The notes: generated by a model not told the origin, from the letters alone. 64,000 nucleotides of DNA from CALANV01 sp036381615 (GCA_036381615.1 DASVCL010000014.1:11295-75294), one strand, 5' to 3'. Positions 7,395 to 16,391 are shown, numbered from the stretch's first letter. Numbers and translations: made by a program.

Positions 7395-7904
7395 CTAACG
7401 GATGAACTGGTCGATATACGCGTCGCCTAGGCCGACCTTGCGATAGTGCGCACGGCACATGTCGATCTTGGTGAACACGTCTTCGTAGGCGGTCGGCTTT
7501 CCGGTCTCGTCGACGTAGATCATCGCCCCGGAGATGTTGAAGAAGGTGATCATTTCGTCGTCGGAATCCACCGTCAGCGTGTGGACCTCGCCGGGCGGCT
7601 CGTAGACGAAGCTGCCGGGTGTCGCGACCCAGTCGTACTCGAGGTAGCGCCAGCTACCCTTGATCACGTAGCCGACGACGATCATGGGATGGCGATGCCG
7701 ACTCAAAATGCCCGCGCGCCGAACCCGCAGCAGGTTGCACCAGCCGCCGTTGACCGTATTGAGCAGCAACGGCCGGAACCAGACATTGTCGGCCTGCGGA
7801 ACCCACACGCGCTCGTCGTCCGGGATTGCCTGGGTGACGATCTCCGGCCGGATACCGACCGCCGAGAGCATCGGAATCTGGGATTTCGCAGCATTGTCCC
7901 GCAT
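7395..7904 (-). CDS. Cupin-domain protein, 2,4'-dihydroxyacetophenone dioxygenase-like
   Basis: A 169-residue single-domain cupin. A likely metal site is formed by the first cupin motif, LSRHRHPMIVVGYVIKGSWRYLEYDW, and the second, GSFVYEPPGEVHTLTVDSDDEMITFF. The overall pattern resembles the 2,4'-dihydroxyacetophenone dioxygenase and ChrR-cupin group, which cleave or sense small aromatic ketones. The start at 7904 has a GGAGGA ribosome site; the upstream extension overlaps the SDR gene and is rejected. It lies between an SDR dehydrogenase and a TRAP transporter, so it probably acts on the imported compound. The exact reaction is not determined, and an isomerase role is possible. Confidence 0.7.
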   Translation of the reverse strand: MRDNAAKSQIPMLSAVGIRPEIVTQAIPDDERVWVPQADNVWFRPLLLNTVNGGWCNLLRVRRAGILSRHRHPMIVVGYVIKGSWRYLEYDWVATPGSFVYEPPGEVHTLTVDSDDEMITFFNISGAMIYVDETGKPTAYEDVFTKIDMCRAHYRKVGLGDAYIDQFIR

Positions 7905-7926
7905 GTGTCCTCCTCGAGACGGGGTC

Positions 7927-8652
7927 TCAGGCGATTGAATAGCCGCCGTCCACCGGCAGGATGACACCGGTAACGAACCGGGCGGCGGCCGAGCATAGGA
8001 ACAGCACGACGTCAGCGACCTCCTCGGGCTCGCCCCAGCGGCCGAGCGGCGTGCGGCTGAGGATCGGCGCCTCGCGCGCCGGATCGTTCCGGACGGCCTC
8101 GGTCATCGCGGTCCGGATCCAGCCGGGCGCCACGGCGTTGACGCGAATGCGATCGGGCGCCCAGGCAACGGCCAGCGACTTGGTCAGCTGCGCGACGCCG
8201 CCCTTGCTCGCCGCGTAGGCGGGGGCGTGCGGCGCGCCGAAGAAACTGTACATCGACGCCGTGTTGACGATCGCACCACCGTCCGCCGGGAACTTCGACT
8301 TGGCCGCGGCGCACACCCGCATGGTGCCCTCGAGATTGCAGTCGATGACCCGCTGAAAATCGGCGACACGGAACTCGTCGCGTCGGCGGATCATGCCCGC
8401 GCAGTTTACGACGATGTCGATCCGGTCGAGCGCCGAAACGAGGGTCGCGACCGAGCCGTCGCTGGTGACGTCGACCTCGCGGAGATCGATGCCCTGGAAC
8501 CCGACTTCGCGGCGCGCCGTCTCGACTTCCACCTTCGGTCCGCTCGCGACGGTCCTGCACCCTGCCTTCGCGAATGCCTTGGCGATCGCCGCACCGATGC
8601 CGCGCGTGCCGCCCGTGACCAGGGCGACCTTCCCCTCAAGATCCGGATACAC
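7927..8652 (-). CDS. SDR-family NAD(P)-dependent dehydrogenase
   Basis: A classical short-chain dehydrogenase of 241 residues: cofactor loop TGGTRGIG at 13-20, NCAG at 83-86, catalytic S133 and the Y146-x3-K150 pair in AYAASK, then the PG motif (VAPGWIRTAM). It probably oxidises a secondary alcohol or reduces a ketone. The start is a GTG at 8652 with GGGAG about 10 bases upstream. It is the first gene of the leftward catabolic unit and faces the GntR regulator gene across the inverted repeat. The substrate is unknown. Confidence 0.9.
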   Translation of the reverse strand: MYPDLEGKVALVTGGTRGIGAAIAKAFAKAGCRTVASGPKVEVETARREVGFQGIDLREVDVTSDGSVATLVSALDRIDIVVNCAGMIRRRDEFRVADFQRVIDCNLEGTMRVCAAAKSKFPADGGAIVNTASMYSFFGAPHAPAYAASKGGVAQLTKSLAVAWAPDRIRVNAVAPGWIRTAMTEAVRNDPAREAPILSRTPLGRWGEPEEVADVVLFLCSAAARFVTGVILPVDGGYSIA

Positions 8653-8668
8653 GTTGACGTTTCTCCCT

Positions 8669-8717
8669 TTGCAACGAACGCTATCACCCCTAGTATCTCA
8701 TATGCAAGATATGAGAT
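8669..8717. promoter_or_regulatory. Divergent control region: GntR operator and rightward promoter
   Basis: A perfect inverted repeat, ATCTCATAT (8695-8703) and ATATGAGAT (8709-8717) with a 5-base spacer, lies between the SDR and GntR genes. A rightward promoter TTGCAA (8669-8674) and TAGTAT (8691-8696), spacing 16, ends in the left arm. The only -35-like sequence for the leftward unit, TTGCAT, lies inside the repeat. Such a site is where an FCD-type GntR protein would bind to repress both directions. The assignment to the neighbouring regulator is inference from position. Confidence 0.65.
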
Positions 8718-8728
8718 TGCCGGAACCG

Positions 8729-9442
8729 ATGCGCGCACGACCTTCGGGCACCGTCGCCGAAAGCCTCGCCAAGATCGAACGGCCGAGATCCCTGACCGAT
8801 CTCGTCTGCGACCATGTGCGCGCGAGTATCGTCGAGGGACGTCTGCAACTCGGCGCCGCCGTTTCGGAGAACGCGCTGGCCGCGACGCTGGGCATCTCGA
8901 AGACGCCGGTGCGCGAGGCACTGCTTCGCCTCAAGGCCGAAGGCCTGATCGAGGTATTGCCGCAGAAGGGGAGCTTCGTTTTCAAGCTGCGGCCGGAGGA
9001 GGTCGCCGAGATCTGCGAGCTGCGCGCGATCCTGGAACGGGAGGCGCTGCGTCTCGCCTGCCGGCGCGATCACGAATCGCTGGCCATGGCGCTTGCCGAC
9101 ATCGTCCGCGAGATGGGGGCAGCGCGCGCGGCGCGGGATTTCGACCGGTACCGCGAGCTCGATGCGGCGTTCCATCGGGCCATTTTCGAGCGCTGCGGGA
9201 ACCGGCTGCTGGTCGGCGCCTACAATGGAATCGTGTTCAAGGTTCAGGCGCTGCGCACGCGGCTTGCGCATGAGCCGGAGCACGTGCGCCGGGCCGATCG
9301 CGAGCATCACGAGATCGTGCGGCTCGTGCGCGAAGGCAAGTTCGCGCACGCCGGCCGCCTGCTGGCGGCGCACGTGCTCGGCACCAGCCGGTCATATCAG
9401 CGGGCGATCGGCAAGAGCCGGCCGGCCGACGGGGACGGATAA
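8729..9442 (+). CDS. GntR-family transcriptional regulator, FCD (FadR-like) type
   Basis: A 237-residue regulator: winged helix-turn-helix at about 20-80 (LCDHVRASIVEGRL style, with SENALAATLGISKTPVREALLRLKAEGLIEV) and a C-terminal all-helical FCD ligand domain with the expected aspartate and histidines (ELDAAFHRAIF, EHHEIVRLV). It is likely to respond to an organic acid linked to the divergent TRAP/SDR/cupin unit. ATGs at 8702 and 8711 are in frame but lie inside the operator, so the ATG at 8729, preceded by CCGGAA, is preferred. The frame remains open to 8393 but that part is antisense to the SDR gene. Confidence 0.85.
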   Translation: MRARPSGTVAESLAKIERPRSLTDLVCDHVRASIVEGRLQLGAAVSENALAATLGISKTPVREALLRLKAEGLIEVLPQKGSFVFKLRPEEVAEICELRAILEREALRLACRRDHESLAMALADIVREMGAARAARDFDRYRELDAAFHRAIFERCGNRLLVGAYNGIVFKVQALRTRLAHEPEHVRRADREHHEIVRLVREGKFAHAGRLLAAHVLGTSRSYQRAIGKSRPADGDG

Positions 9443-9487
9443 GGCGGGTGTCGATACTGCCGGGGACGGGACTGCCGCCCGGCGCCC

Positions 9488-10597
9488 TCAGGCCTGAGCC
9501 CGCATGGCGGCCGCGTGCGAAGGTCGCAGTTGCGATCCCGCCTCGCGGACATAGCGCTCGAGCTCCTGCGCGCGATGCCGCGCGGTGTGACAGAGCAGGA
9601 ACCGTGCGCGTGCCGCCTGTCCGATGCGGCGCCGCTCGGCCTCGCCGATGTCGAGCATGTCCATGATCTCGCGTGCCGTTTGCGCGACCAGGATCTCCTT
9701 GCCCGGCGCGAACAGCGAGTCGAGTCCTTCCCACCAGTCGCTGATGATGACGCTGCCGCAGGCCGCGGCTTCGAACAGACGGACGCTTGGTGACCAGCCC
9801 GCGCGAACCATGTTCGCCCGCGTGATGTTGAGGGTGAAGCGCTGCGCATTGAAGAAGCGTCGATGGCGGTTCGGGGCGAGGTGAGTGATGCGGGCAACGT
9901 TGCGCGGCCATGCGATGTCGTCGGGATATTGCGGGCCGGCGACGACGAAGCGGGCACTCGGTCGCGTGCGCGCCGGCTCGATGAGCAGCCGGGCCAGTTT
10001 CGGCTGCCGGTCGGCACTGTAGGTGCCGAGATAGCCCAGATCCCACCGGAGCGGAGCCTTCGCGGGATAGTAGAGGTCCGGGTCGACGGAGCAGTAAAGG
10101 GGGCGCGCCATGCGCGCGCCGAATTCATGTTCCAGTCGTCGCAACAACGGCCCGCCGGTGAAGGACAGGTAGAGGTCGAAGGCGGGTACCAGATCGGCGG
10201 ATAGATAGGCGCATGTTCCGCGCTCGAGCGCCGCAACGGTTTCGGGCGTGTCGATATCGTAGAAGGCGGTGACGCCGCCCGCCGTATCGAGGACCCATTC
10301 GGCGACGGCATGTCCGTCCGGAACGAAGGAGCCGACGATCACGACGTCGGCGGTGCGTACGATGCCGGTGAACCGGCGCTTGAGGTCGGCCACGCCATGA
10401 TAGAGGCAGGCGCGCGCGAACGGCGGCTCGGGCATGTCTCGGTTCGCCGCGTACCAGGGGACATCCCGTTCGAGGAAGACGATCTCGTGGTCACGGCCAC
10501 GGAGTTCCCGCGCGAGCGACCGGTACGTAGTCGCGTGGCCGTTTCCCCATGACGAGGTGATCGACAGGCCGAGAATGACGAACGACAGGGCCCCCAT
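9488..10597 (-). CDS. CgeB-like glycosyltransferase, third of three tandem paralogues
   Basis: A 369-residue GT-B fold protein of the CgeB/spore-maturation type. It begins with an SSWGNGHATTYRSLARELRGRGH-like segment and ends with the nucleotide-sugar region SPSVRLFEAAACGSVIISDWWEGLDSLF and the C-terminal cap containing GKEILVAQTAREI. It shares this plan with the two genes upstream, although sequence identity looks moderate. The ATG at 10597 overlaps the preceding stop (TGATG); a GTG at 10600 is also possible. It is the last gene of the seven-gene glycan operon. Donor and acceptor are unknown. Confidence 0.75.
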   Translation of the reverse strand: MGALSFVILGLSITSSWGNGHATTYRSLARELRGRDHEIVFLERDVPWYAANRDMPEPPFARACLYHGVADLKRRFTGIVRTADVVIVGSFVPDGHAVAEWVLDTAGGVTAFYDIDTPETVAALERGTCAYLSADLVPAFDLYLSFTGGPLLRRLEHEFGARMARPLYCSVDPDLYYPAKAPLRWDLGYLGTYSADRQPKLARLLIEPARTRPSARFVVAGPQYPDDIAWPRNVARITHLAPNRHRRFFNAQRFTLNITRANMVRAGWSPSVRLFEAAACGSVIISDWWEGLDSLFAPGKEILVAQTAREIMDMLDIGEAERRRIGQAARARFLLCHTARHRAQELERYVREAGSQLRPSHAAAMRAQA

Positions 10598-11688
10598 CAC
10601 ACGGCCATGCGTTCGTGCGGCACGGTTCGACCGCGTAGGATCGCGTCGAGCTGCCGCGCCCGGTGAGCGTAGGTGTGCTCAGCCAAGACCCGCGCCCGCG
10701 CCGCCGCGCCGATGCGACGCGCCCGAGCGGGATCCAGGGCGGCGAGATGCGATGCCACCTCGTCGCCCGAGCGGGCGACCAGAATTTCCCGGCCCGGCTC
10801 GAGGAACTGCTCGATTCCCGGCCACATGTCGGTGATCAGGCATGCGCCTGCGCCGGCGGCCTCGAAGATCCGGGTCGGCGGCGAGAAACCATAGCTTGCC
10901 ATGCTTGCCCGATTGACGTTGAGCACCGCCATCGACGAGCAGTTCAGGGCATTGTGCTGATGCGTGTAGACGTGACCGTGATAACGGACATTGGCCGGCC
11001 TCGGCTTGTCGGCCCATCCGCTGCCGCCGAGCAGAAATCGTCTGGCCGGGAGCGCTGCGGCCGCGAAGAAGAAGAACTCGTCCACGCGGGCCTCGCGGTC
11101 GGGGAGCCGGTTGCCGACGAAGCAGAGGTCCGCGACGAGGTCGGGGTCGGGGGCCACCGGATGATGCGTGGACGGATCGAGCGCGTTGTAGATCGGGATG
11201 CAGGCGCGTGCGCCGAGCGCCCGGTAGGCGGCAACCACCGGCTCGCCGCCGCCGTAGGTAAGGACCATGTCGTAGCGCGGGACGAGGTCGCGCAGCGGGT
11301 CGTGCGCGGCACGGTGCAGGCGATCGAGGGTGGCCGGCGCATCGACGTCCCAGAAGATCGCGACCGCGCCGGGCCGGCGGGCGGCGAGGACGCCGCTTTC
11401 GAGCCTGTCGTCGAAAACGCCGACACCGCTCGCCTTCACCAGAACGTCGGCGGCGCGGGCCTGATCGAGGACGTGATCGACCGCCGACTCCGCCGCGTCA
11501 TAGACCACGACCCTGGCCCATTCCGGCGCGGCGATGTCGCGATGGGATTGACGGTCGTAGGCATCGGGCTCGTAGAACGTGATCTGATGGCCGCACGCGG
11601 CAAGGGCACGCAGAAGGCCGCGATAATAGGTCGCCGCGCCATTCCAGTAGGCGGAAAGAAGGCTCGATCCGAAGAATGCGACATGCAT
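10597..11688 (-). CDS. CgeB-like glycosyltransferase, second of three tandem paralogues
   Basis: A 363-residue predicted glycosyltransferase starting MHVAFFGSSLLSAYWNGAAT, with the same layout as its neighbours: an N-terminal domain that includes AIFWDVDAPATLDRL, then a DPSTHHPV step and the donor-binding region SPPTRIFEAAGAGACLITDMWPGIEQFL followed by GREILVA. Its ATG directly abuts the TGA of the upstream paralogue, so translation is coupled. It lies in the middle of the leftward glycan unit. Cytoplasmic location is expected since no signal or membrane segment is seen. Confidence 0.75.
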   Translation of the reverse strand: MHVAFFGSSLLSAYWNGAATYYRGLLRALAACGHQITFYEPDAYDRQSHRDIAAPEWARVVVYDAAESAVDHVLDQARAADVLVKASGVGVFDDRLESGVLAARRPGAVAIFWDVDAPATLDRLHRAAHDPLRDLVPRYDMVLTYGGGEPVVAAYRALGARACIPIYNALDPSTHHPVAPDPDLVADLCFVGNRLPDREARVDEFFFFAAAALPARRFLLGGSGWADKPRPANVRYHGHVYTHQHNALNCSSMAVLNVNRASMASYGFSPPTRIFEAAGAGACLITDMWPGIEQFLEPGREILVARSGDEVASHLAALDPARARRIGAAARARVLAEHTYAHRARQLDAILRGRTVPHERMAV

Positions 11689-12828
11689 TCAGGTGGCCTC
11701 GACGGCGAGCGGTTGGCGGTCGGGCGCCGCGTGCGCCGCGGCTGCGCCGAGATCCGCGCAGATTTCGAGGAGCGCATCGATCCTGTGGGCGCAGGTATGC
11801 CGGGCCCGAATGCGCGCGAGACCGTTCGCGGCAAGCGACGCGCGGAGATCCGCATCGGCGAAGAGCGCGCGCAGATGCCTCATCATCTCGATGCCGTTTC
11901 GCGCGACCAGGAAGTCGTGGCGTCCGAACAGGCCCTCGGTGTCGCGCCACGACGCGGCGATGAGCGGAATGCCGCACGCGAGTGCCTCGAACATCCGGAT
12001 CGTCGGGATGCCGGGCAGGGCGGTCACGTACTGGCGTCGCGGGACATGGACCGTCACATGGAACCGGGCGAAGGTTTCGGGCACGCGGTGATTGGGAAGA
12101 TAGCCGCGATATTCGGCGCCGGCCGCTCTCAGCGCCCGGAGGCCGGAGGCGGGATACCGGACGCCATGGACGACGGGGCGCAGGCCAAGCGCGCGGGCGG
12201 GATCGAGCAGGAACTCGTGCAGCTCGGCCGAGCGCTCGTCGTCGCCCCAGTTACCGATCCAGACGAGGTGGCCGTCGCGCGCCGACGACGGGATGGGGCG
12301 GAAGAGCGTCGTATCGGCGGCCTCATGCCACGTCCAGGCACGCTGGGACCAGCCGTGGCGCAGGTAGATTTCGCGGATTGCCTCGCCGAAAGCGAGAACG
12401 CCGTCGTAGCCGTCAAGGTCGAGGCGCGCGATGTCGTCGCGCGCGCTGACGGACCGGTGATGGGTGTCATGGAAGAGGAGCCGGTATCGCCCGGTCTGGC
12501 GGCGATGGCGGCCGATCCGCGCGACGAACACAGGATCCGTCCACTCGTGCACGATCACGACGTCGGCATCATCCAGAGCCTCGTCGAGGTCCAGCGCATA
12601 TACCTCGTACTCGATGGAGTTGAGACCGGGGAATGCGGCCTGGAATTCGACGGCGGGATCGCGGCCGAGCTCGCGCGATAAACGGGTACGGCTCCATCCG
12701 CCGCGCGGCTCGTACACCGTCACGGCATGTCCGCGCCGCTTCAGCTCCCGGACGACGCCACGGAGGAAATGAGCGTTGCCATGGTTCCAGTCCGAGACCA
12801 GCGAGTGGCAGAACAGGACGAAGCGCAT
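11689..12828 (-). CDS. CgeB-like glycosyltransferase, first of three tandem paralogues
   Basis: A 379-residue protein, MRFVLFCHSLVSDWNHGNAH onward, with a GlyH-rich N-terminal domain, a VIVHEWTDP segment, LLFHDTHHRS and the GT-B donor site IRMFEALACGIPLIAASWRDTEGLF. It lies 10 bases after the GT4 gene. The chosen ATG at 12828 follows the family start; the extension to 12918 overlaps the GT4 gene. It is probably one of three transferases that add successive sugars to one product, but that is inference from the tandem arrangement. Confidence 0.75.
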   Translation of the reverse strand: MRFVLFCHSLVSDWNHGNAHFLRGVVRELKRRGHAVTVYEPRGGWSRTRLSRELGRDPAVEFQAAFPGLNSIEYEVYALDLDEALDDADVVIVHEWTDPVFVARIGRHRRQTGRYRLLFHDTHHRSVSARDDIARLDLDGYDGVLAFGEAIREIYLRHGWSQRAWTWHEAADTTLFRPIPSSARDGHLVWIGNWGDDERSAELHEFLLDPARALGLRPVVHGVRYPASGLRALRAAGAEYRGYLPNHRVPETFARFHVTVHVPRRQYVTALPGIPTIRMFEALACGIPLIAASWRDTEGLFGRHDFLVARNGIEMMRHLRALFADADLRASLAANGLARIRARHTCAHRIDALLEICADLGAAAAHAAPDRQPLAVEAT

Positions 12829-12838
12829 TCCCGGCCTT

Positions 12839-13975
12839 TCACCTGGACGTTGCAGCGAGTCGAACGGAACCCCGCCGGGCCGATGGCCGGTGCGCCAGTT
12901 CCGCGTACGCCGCGGCATAGGCAGCCACCATGCGATCGACCGAATATCGTTGCGCGCGCCGCCATGCGCGCTTGCCCTGCGCGCGGAGACGATCCCTGTT
13001 CCGACAGAGCTCGTTCACGGCAGCGACCAGGTTTGCCGCGTCGTCAGGCGGCACGAAGATGGCGCACTCGTTCCACAATTCGCGGTGCGTGGGAATGTCG
13101 CTCAGCACGAGGGCGCATCCGGAAAGAGCCGCCTCCAGCACCGCCAGCCCGAACGGTTCGTAGCGGGCGAGCGAGACGAAGATCGAGGCGCGCCCCATGG
13201 CCTCGCCCAGCGATGTTTCGTCGAGAAACCCAAGGGGGCGCAGATGTTTCGGCGCGAATTCCCGACGCTCGGGCGCGGATAGCGGACCGGCCAGGAATAC
13301 GGGCCAGCGCAGGTCCGGGGCCGCCCGGTCGAGAGTCGCAATGTTCTTGGCCTCGTCCCAGGCCCGCCCTGCGGCAAGGACGAAAGGCTGCTTGAAATCG
13401 GGGGCGAAGGACGTCGGGTCACGGCCGTTCGGGATCACGCGCACCTCGGCATCAACGCCATGGATATGCCGGAGCGTCTCGCCGAAGGCCCGGGTCGGTG
13501 CGACGACCAGATCGGCGCCTGCGATGCCCCTGTGCACGTGCAACAGGTAGTCGTTCCCTTCGTCGGGAAGGGGCGTCCGTTTCACGGCGGACCACCAGGA
13601 GGCGACGCAGGAATGCGCGACGATCAGGCAGGGCGCAGACCATTCCTGCGCACCATGGGCATATCCGTTCAGATGCACGATATCGGGCGCGTACTGCCGG
13701 TCGAGCGCCAGCAGCCAGGCGCCCGCCTGCTCGACGTCGGCCGCTGCGTCATCCATCCATTCGAGACGGTAGTCCGCTTCGAGCAGAACGAGGCCGTCGA
13801 TCGCCCGCGCGGCCGCCCGCTGCGCCGGCGAGGGACGCGGTCCCATCACCGCAAGGATCGTCCCGATCCCCCGTGCGCCAAGGCCCCGGGCAAGCGCAAG
13901 CGAATAGGTCCACACGCCGCCGACCGCATCGGCCGTCATGAGGACGCGAAGTGGCGTTCGCGCGGGCGGCGTCAT
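12839..13975 (-). CDS. Glycosyltransferase family 4 protein
   Basis: A 378-residue GT-B glycosyltransferase. The N-terminal half has VLMTADAVGGVWTYSLALARGL, typical of retaining GT4 enzymes. The C-terminal half has RVIPNGRDPTSF, AGRAWDEAKN and the E-x7-E type donor site YEPFGLAVLEAALSGCALVLSD. The start overlaps the stop of the radical SAM gene (ATGA). A nucleotide-activated sugar donor is implied by family; the specific sugar is unknown. Confidence 0.88.
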   Translation of the reverse strand: MTPPARTPLRVLMTADAVGGVWTYSLALARGLGARGIGTILAVMGPRPSPAQRAAARAIDGLVLLEADYRLEWMDDAAADVEQAGAWLLALDRQYAPDIVHLNGYAHGAQEWSAPCLIVAHSCVASWWSAVKRTPLPDEGNDYLLHVHRGIAGADLVVAPTRAFGETLRHIHGVDAEVRVIPNGRDPTSFAPDFKQPFVLAAGRAWDEAKNIATLDRAAPDLRWPVFLAGPLSAPERREFAPKHLRPLGFLDETSLGEAMGRASIFVSLARYEPFGLAVLEAALSGCALVLSDIPTHRELWNECAIFVPPDDAANLVAAVNELCRNRDRLRAQGKRAWRRAQRYSVDRMVAAYAAAYAELAHRPSARRGSVRLAATSR

Positions 13976-15261
13976 TGCGGTGCCGCGCCGGTCTCAAGCT
14001 CGTGCAGCGGAAGCGGCTGGCGCTCCTGTATGTCGCTGAAGCTCGCATAACGCGTGAGGTAATGGTCGAGCGCACGCTCCCATGCCGCGTCGTCGGGCAG
14101 ACCCCACAGCTTGCGGTAGTCCGGAGAACCGGGATATGGAAAGAGCGGCACCGGGTCGTTCGCCCACACGCCGTGGTCGCGGAGCATGTCGCGCCACCGC
14201 GCAATTTCGCGCGGATCGTCGGTGCCACTCAGGATAAGGTTGGCCTGGACGAAGGGGACGTGTTGCTTGGCGAAAATCAGCCGCTCGGTAAGCTCGTCGG
14301 TCGAAATCCGGCAATCCTTGTCGAGCACGTCGCGACCCTCGGGCGTCAGGCTTTCGACACCTGCCTCGATCGATACGCAGCCGGCAGCGCCCAGCAGCTC
14401 GATCATGTCGTGCTTCCACAGATCGATGCGGGTTTGCACCCCGAACTTGAACGGCCGTTCGACCAGCGCCTCGAGAAGCGGACGGTTGGGAAGAAAGATC
14501 TCGTCAATGAAATACACGTAGGCGGCGCCCTGTGCGACGAGACGGTCGATCTCTTCCAGCAGGATCGGCAACCGGCGCCGACGGTATTTGTCCCGGAAGT
14601 TTTCCTTGGCACAGAACGAGCAGTGATACGGACAGCCTCTCGAGGCTTCGACCTCGACGCCGGGGTCGACGGGGGCGATATCGAACCGGTGATGATGGTG
14701 ACGATGGCACCGGATCCAGTCATCGGGCCAGGACAGCGCCGGCAGATCGACGAATGTCCCGGCATGCGGTCCGCCCTGAACCCGGACATCGCCGTCCTCC
14801 GCGTAGCAGATGGACGGGATGTCGCGCCAGCTCTCGGCCAGCAGGCGGGGGACGATCTCTTCGCATTCACCCATCACGACGACGTCGACACCGAGTTTTC
14901 TCAGGGCGGTCTGCGGGGTCGTCGACCCGTGCGGACCCACCGCGATCCGAACTCCGGCGACATCCGCCACGCGCTGCAGGACCGCCCGCGGCACGCGCAG
15001 CTCCGGCGGCGCGCAGCGCCAAAAAAGATAGGTCGGTGCGGTCGTGACCACCGTCGCATCCGGCGCGAAATCGGCCACGGCGTTCCGCACCGCATTGAGC
15101 GGGAGGTCATGCAGATGCGCGTCGAAGATCGCCGCCTCGTGTCCGGCACGTTCCAGCAGAAGCTTCGTGTAACCGAGCTCGAGCGGCAGGTGAGGCTCGC
15201 GACAGCCGAAGTAGATGCTGCCGGCAAAGTTCCAGTTCGGATTTATCAGGGCGACTTTCAT
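13972..15261 (-). CDS. B12-binding-domain radical SAM protein
   Basis: A 429-residue protein with an N-terminal cobalamin-binding-like Rossmann domain (about 1-140) and a radical SAM domain whose iron-sulfur cysteines are C210, C214 and C217 (CPYHCSFC). The usual DxHxxG of base-off cobalamin binders is incomplete: D47-A-H49 is there but no glycine follows at the expected place. The C-terminal half contains VSIEAGVESLTPEG and LILSGTDDPREI. The family includes oxygen-sensitive methylases and rearrangement enzymes. I think this resembles the group known as TIGR04295, which occurs with glycan genes, but I cannot verify that. Coupled by overlaps to the genes on both sides. Confidence 0.85.
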   Translation of the reverse strand: MKVALINPNWNFAGSIYFGCREPHLPLELGYTKLLLERAGHEAAIFDAHLHDLPLNAVRNAVADFAPDATVVTTAPTYLFWRCAPPELRVPRAVLQRVADVAGVRIAVGPHGSTTPQTALRKLGVDVVVMGECEEIVPRLLAESWRDIPSICYAEDGDVRVQGGPHAGTFVDLPALSWPDDWIRCHRHHHHRFDIAPVDPGVEVEASRGCPYHCSFCAKENFRDKYRRRRLPILLEEIDRLVAQGAAYVYFIDEIFLPNRPLLEALVERPFKFGVQTRIDLWKHDMIELLGAAGCVSIEAGVESLTPEGRDVLDKDCRISTDELTERLIFAKQHVPFVQANLILSGTDDPREIARWRDMLRDHGVWANDPVPLFPYPGSPDYRKLWGLPDDAAWERALDHYLTRYASFSDIQERQPLPLHELETGAAPQ

Positions 15262-16391
15262 GCGGTGAGTCGCTCCGATTCCAGCGTCGCTGCAGGCCGG
15301 TGGCGGGTTTCGAGCCATTCGACCAGCCTTCTGACACCGGTCCGGGCATCCATGGTCGGATGCCATCCGGTCGCGGCAGCGAACTTGCGCGTATCCGAAA
15401 CGTAGTATTGCTGGTCGCCGGCCCGCGCCGGCCCGTGCCGGAGTTTGGGCGGCCGGCCCGTCAATTGTCCGAGATCGTCGAGCAGCTCGAGGAGGCTGAT
15501 CGCGTTCGCGGGACCGCCGCCGATGTTGAAGGCCTGACCCGAGACCCTCTCGATCCGGGATGCGGCGAGGAGATAGGCGTCCAGAACATCGTCGATGAAC
15601 AGAATGTCGCGAACCTGCCGGCCGTCGCCGTAGATCGTGATCGGTCGGCCCGTCAGCATCGAAATGGCGAAATGTGCGACCCAGCCCTGGTCCTCGGTGC
15701 CGAACTGGTGCGGCCCATAGAGACAGCTCATCCGGAATACGACGGTCGGCAAGCCGAACATGCGTGCGTAATCCAGGACATACTGGTCGGCGGCGCCTTT
15801 CGAGCATCCGTACGGGCTGTAGAGCGACAGCGGCTGCCGTTCGGACACGCCGTGGCGCGCGATCTCGGGATCGAGCGGCTCATAGCGCGTCGCCCGGGCC
15901 GTAACGACCACGTCTTCCAGCGTCCCGTAGACCTTGTTCGTCGACGCGAATACGAGCGGGATGGGTCGCTGTCGCGCCCGCAGCGCCTCGAGCAGGTTGA
16001 GGGTGCCGCGCGCATTGATCTCGAAATCGCCGATCGGGTCGACGAGGCTCGTCGTCACGGCGACCTGCGCGGCGAAGTGGAACACGAGGTCGGCAGCCGC
16101 AACGGCGCCGCTCAACATCCGTGCATCGCGGATGTCGGCAAGCTGGACCTGGATCCGGGAGCCGTGACGGTGCTGCAGCCAGACGATGTTCTTCTCGACC
16201 TCCGGCCGGGCGAGGCTGTCGTAGATGATGACGGTGCAGCCTTCGCTGGCGAGCCGATCGGCGAGATTGCATCCCAGGAAGCCGGCGCCGCCCGTGATCA
16301 GGGCGATGTTGCCGCCGCCATTTGCCTGGCGCGTACGGACCGGCGTCTGCGCGCCGCCGGAGCCATTCGTGCTGCGACGGCGGGACTTCAT
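15258..16391 (-). CDS. NAD-dependent sugar epimerase/dehydratase (CDP-paratose epimerase-like)
   Basis: A 377-residue extended SDR. The cofactor loop TGGAGFLG is at 33-40, after an unusual polar N-terminal tail of about 27 residues. The catalytic tyrosine and lysine are in YSPYGCSKGAADQYVLDYAR, and FRMSCLYGPHQFGTEDQGWV is typical of CDP-paratose 2-epimerase and related enzymes. It should act on a nucleotide sugar that feeds the downstream glycosyltransferases. The start at 16391 overlaps the preceding stop (ATGA). An MFCRYF start upstream lies entirely over the neighbouring gene and is rejected. Confidence 0.87.
   Translation of the reverse strand: MKSRRRSTNGSGGAQTPVRTRQANGGGNIALITGGAGFLGCNLADRLASEGCTVIIYDSLARPEVEKNIVWLQHRHGSRIQVQLADIRDARMLSGAVAAADLVFHFAAQVAVTTSLVDPIGDFEINARGTLNLLEALRARQRPIPLVFASTNKVYGTLEDVVVTARATRYEPLDPEIARHGVSERQPLSLYSPYGCSKGAADQYVLDYARMFGLPTVVFRMSCLYGPHQFGTEDQGWVAHFAISMLTGRPITIYGDGRQVRDILFIDDVLDAYLLAASRIERVSGQAFNIGGGPANAISLLELLDDLGQLTGRPPKLRHGPARAGDQQYYVSDTRKFAAATGWHPTMDARTGVRRLVEWLETRHRPAATLESERLTA

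Noticed and set aside
5543..7405. 620-codon rightward frame opposite the TRAP genes
   Set aside because: It mirrors the codon structure of dctM and dctQ; the composition is extremely charged (runs of D, E, H, R) and has no family match.
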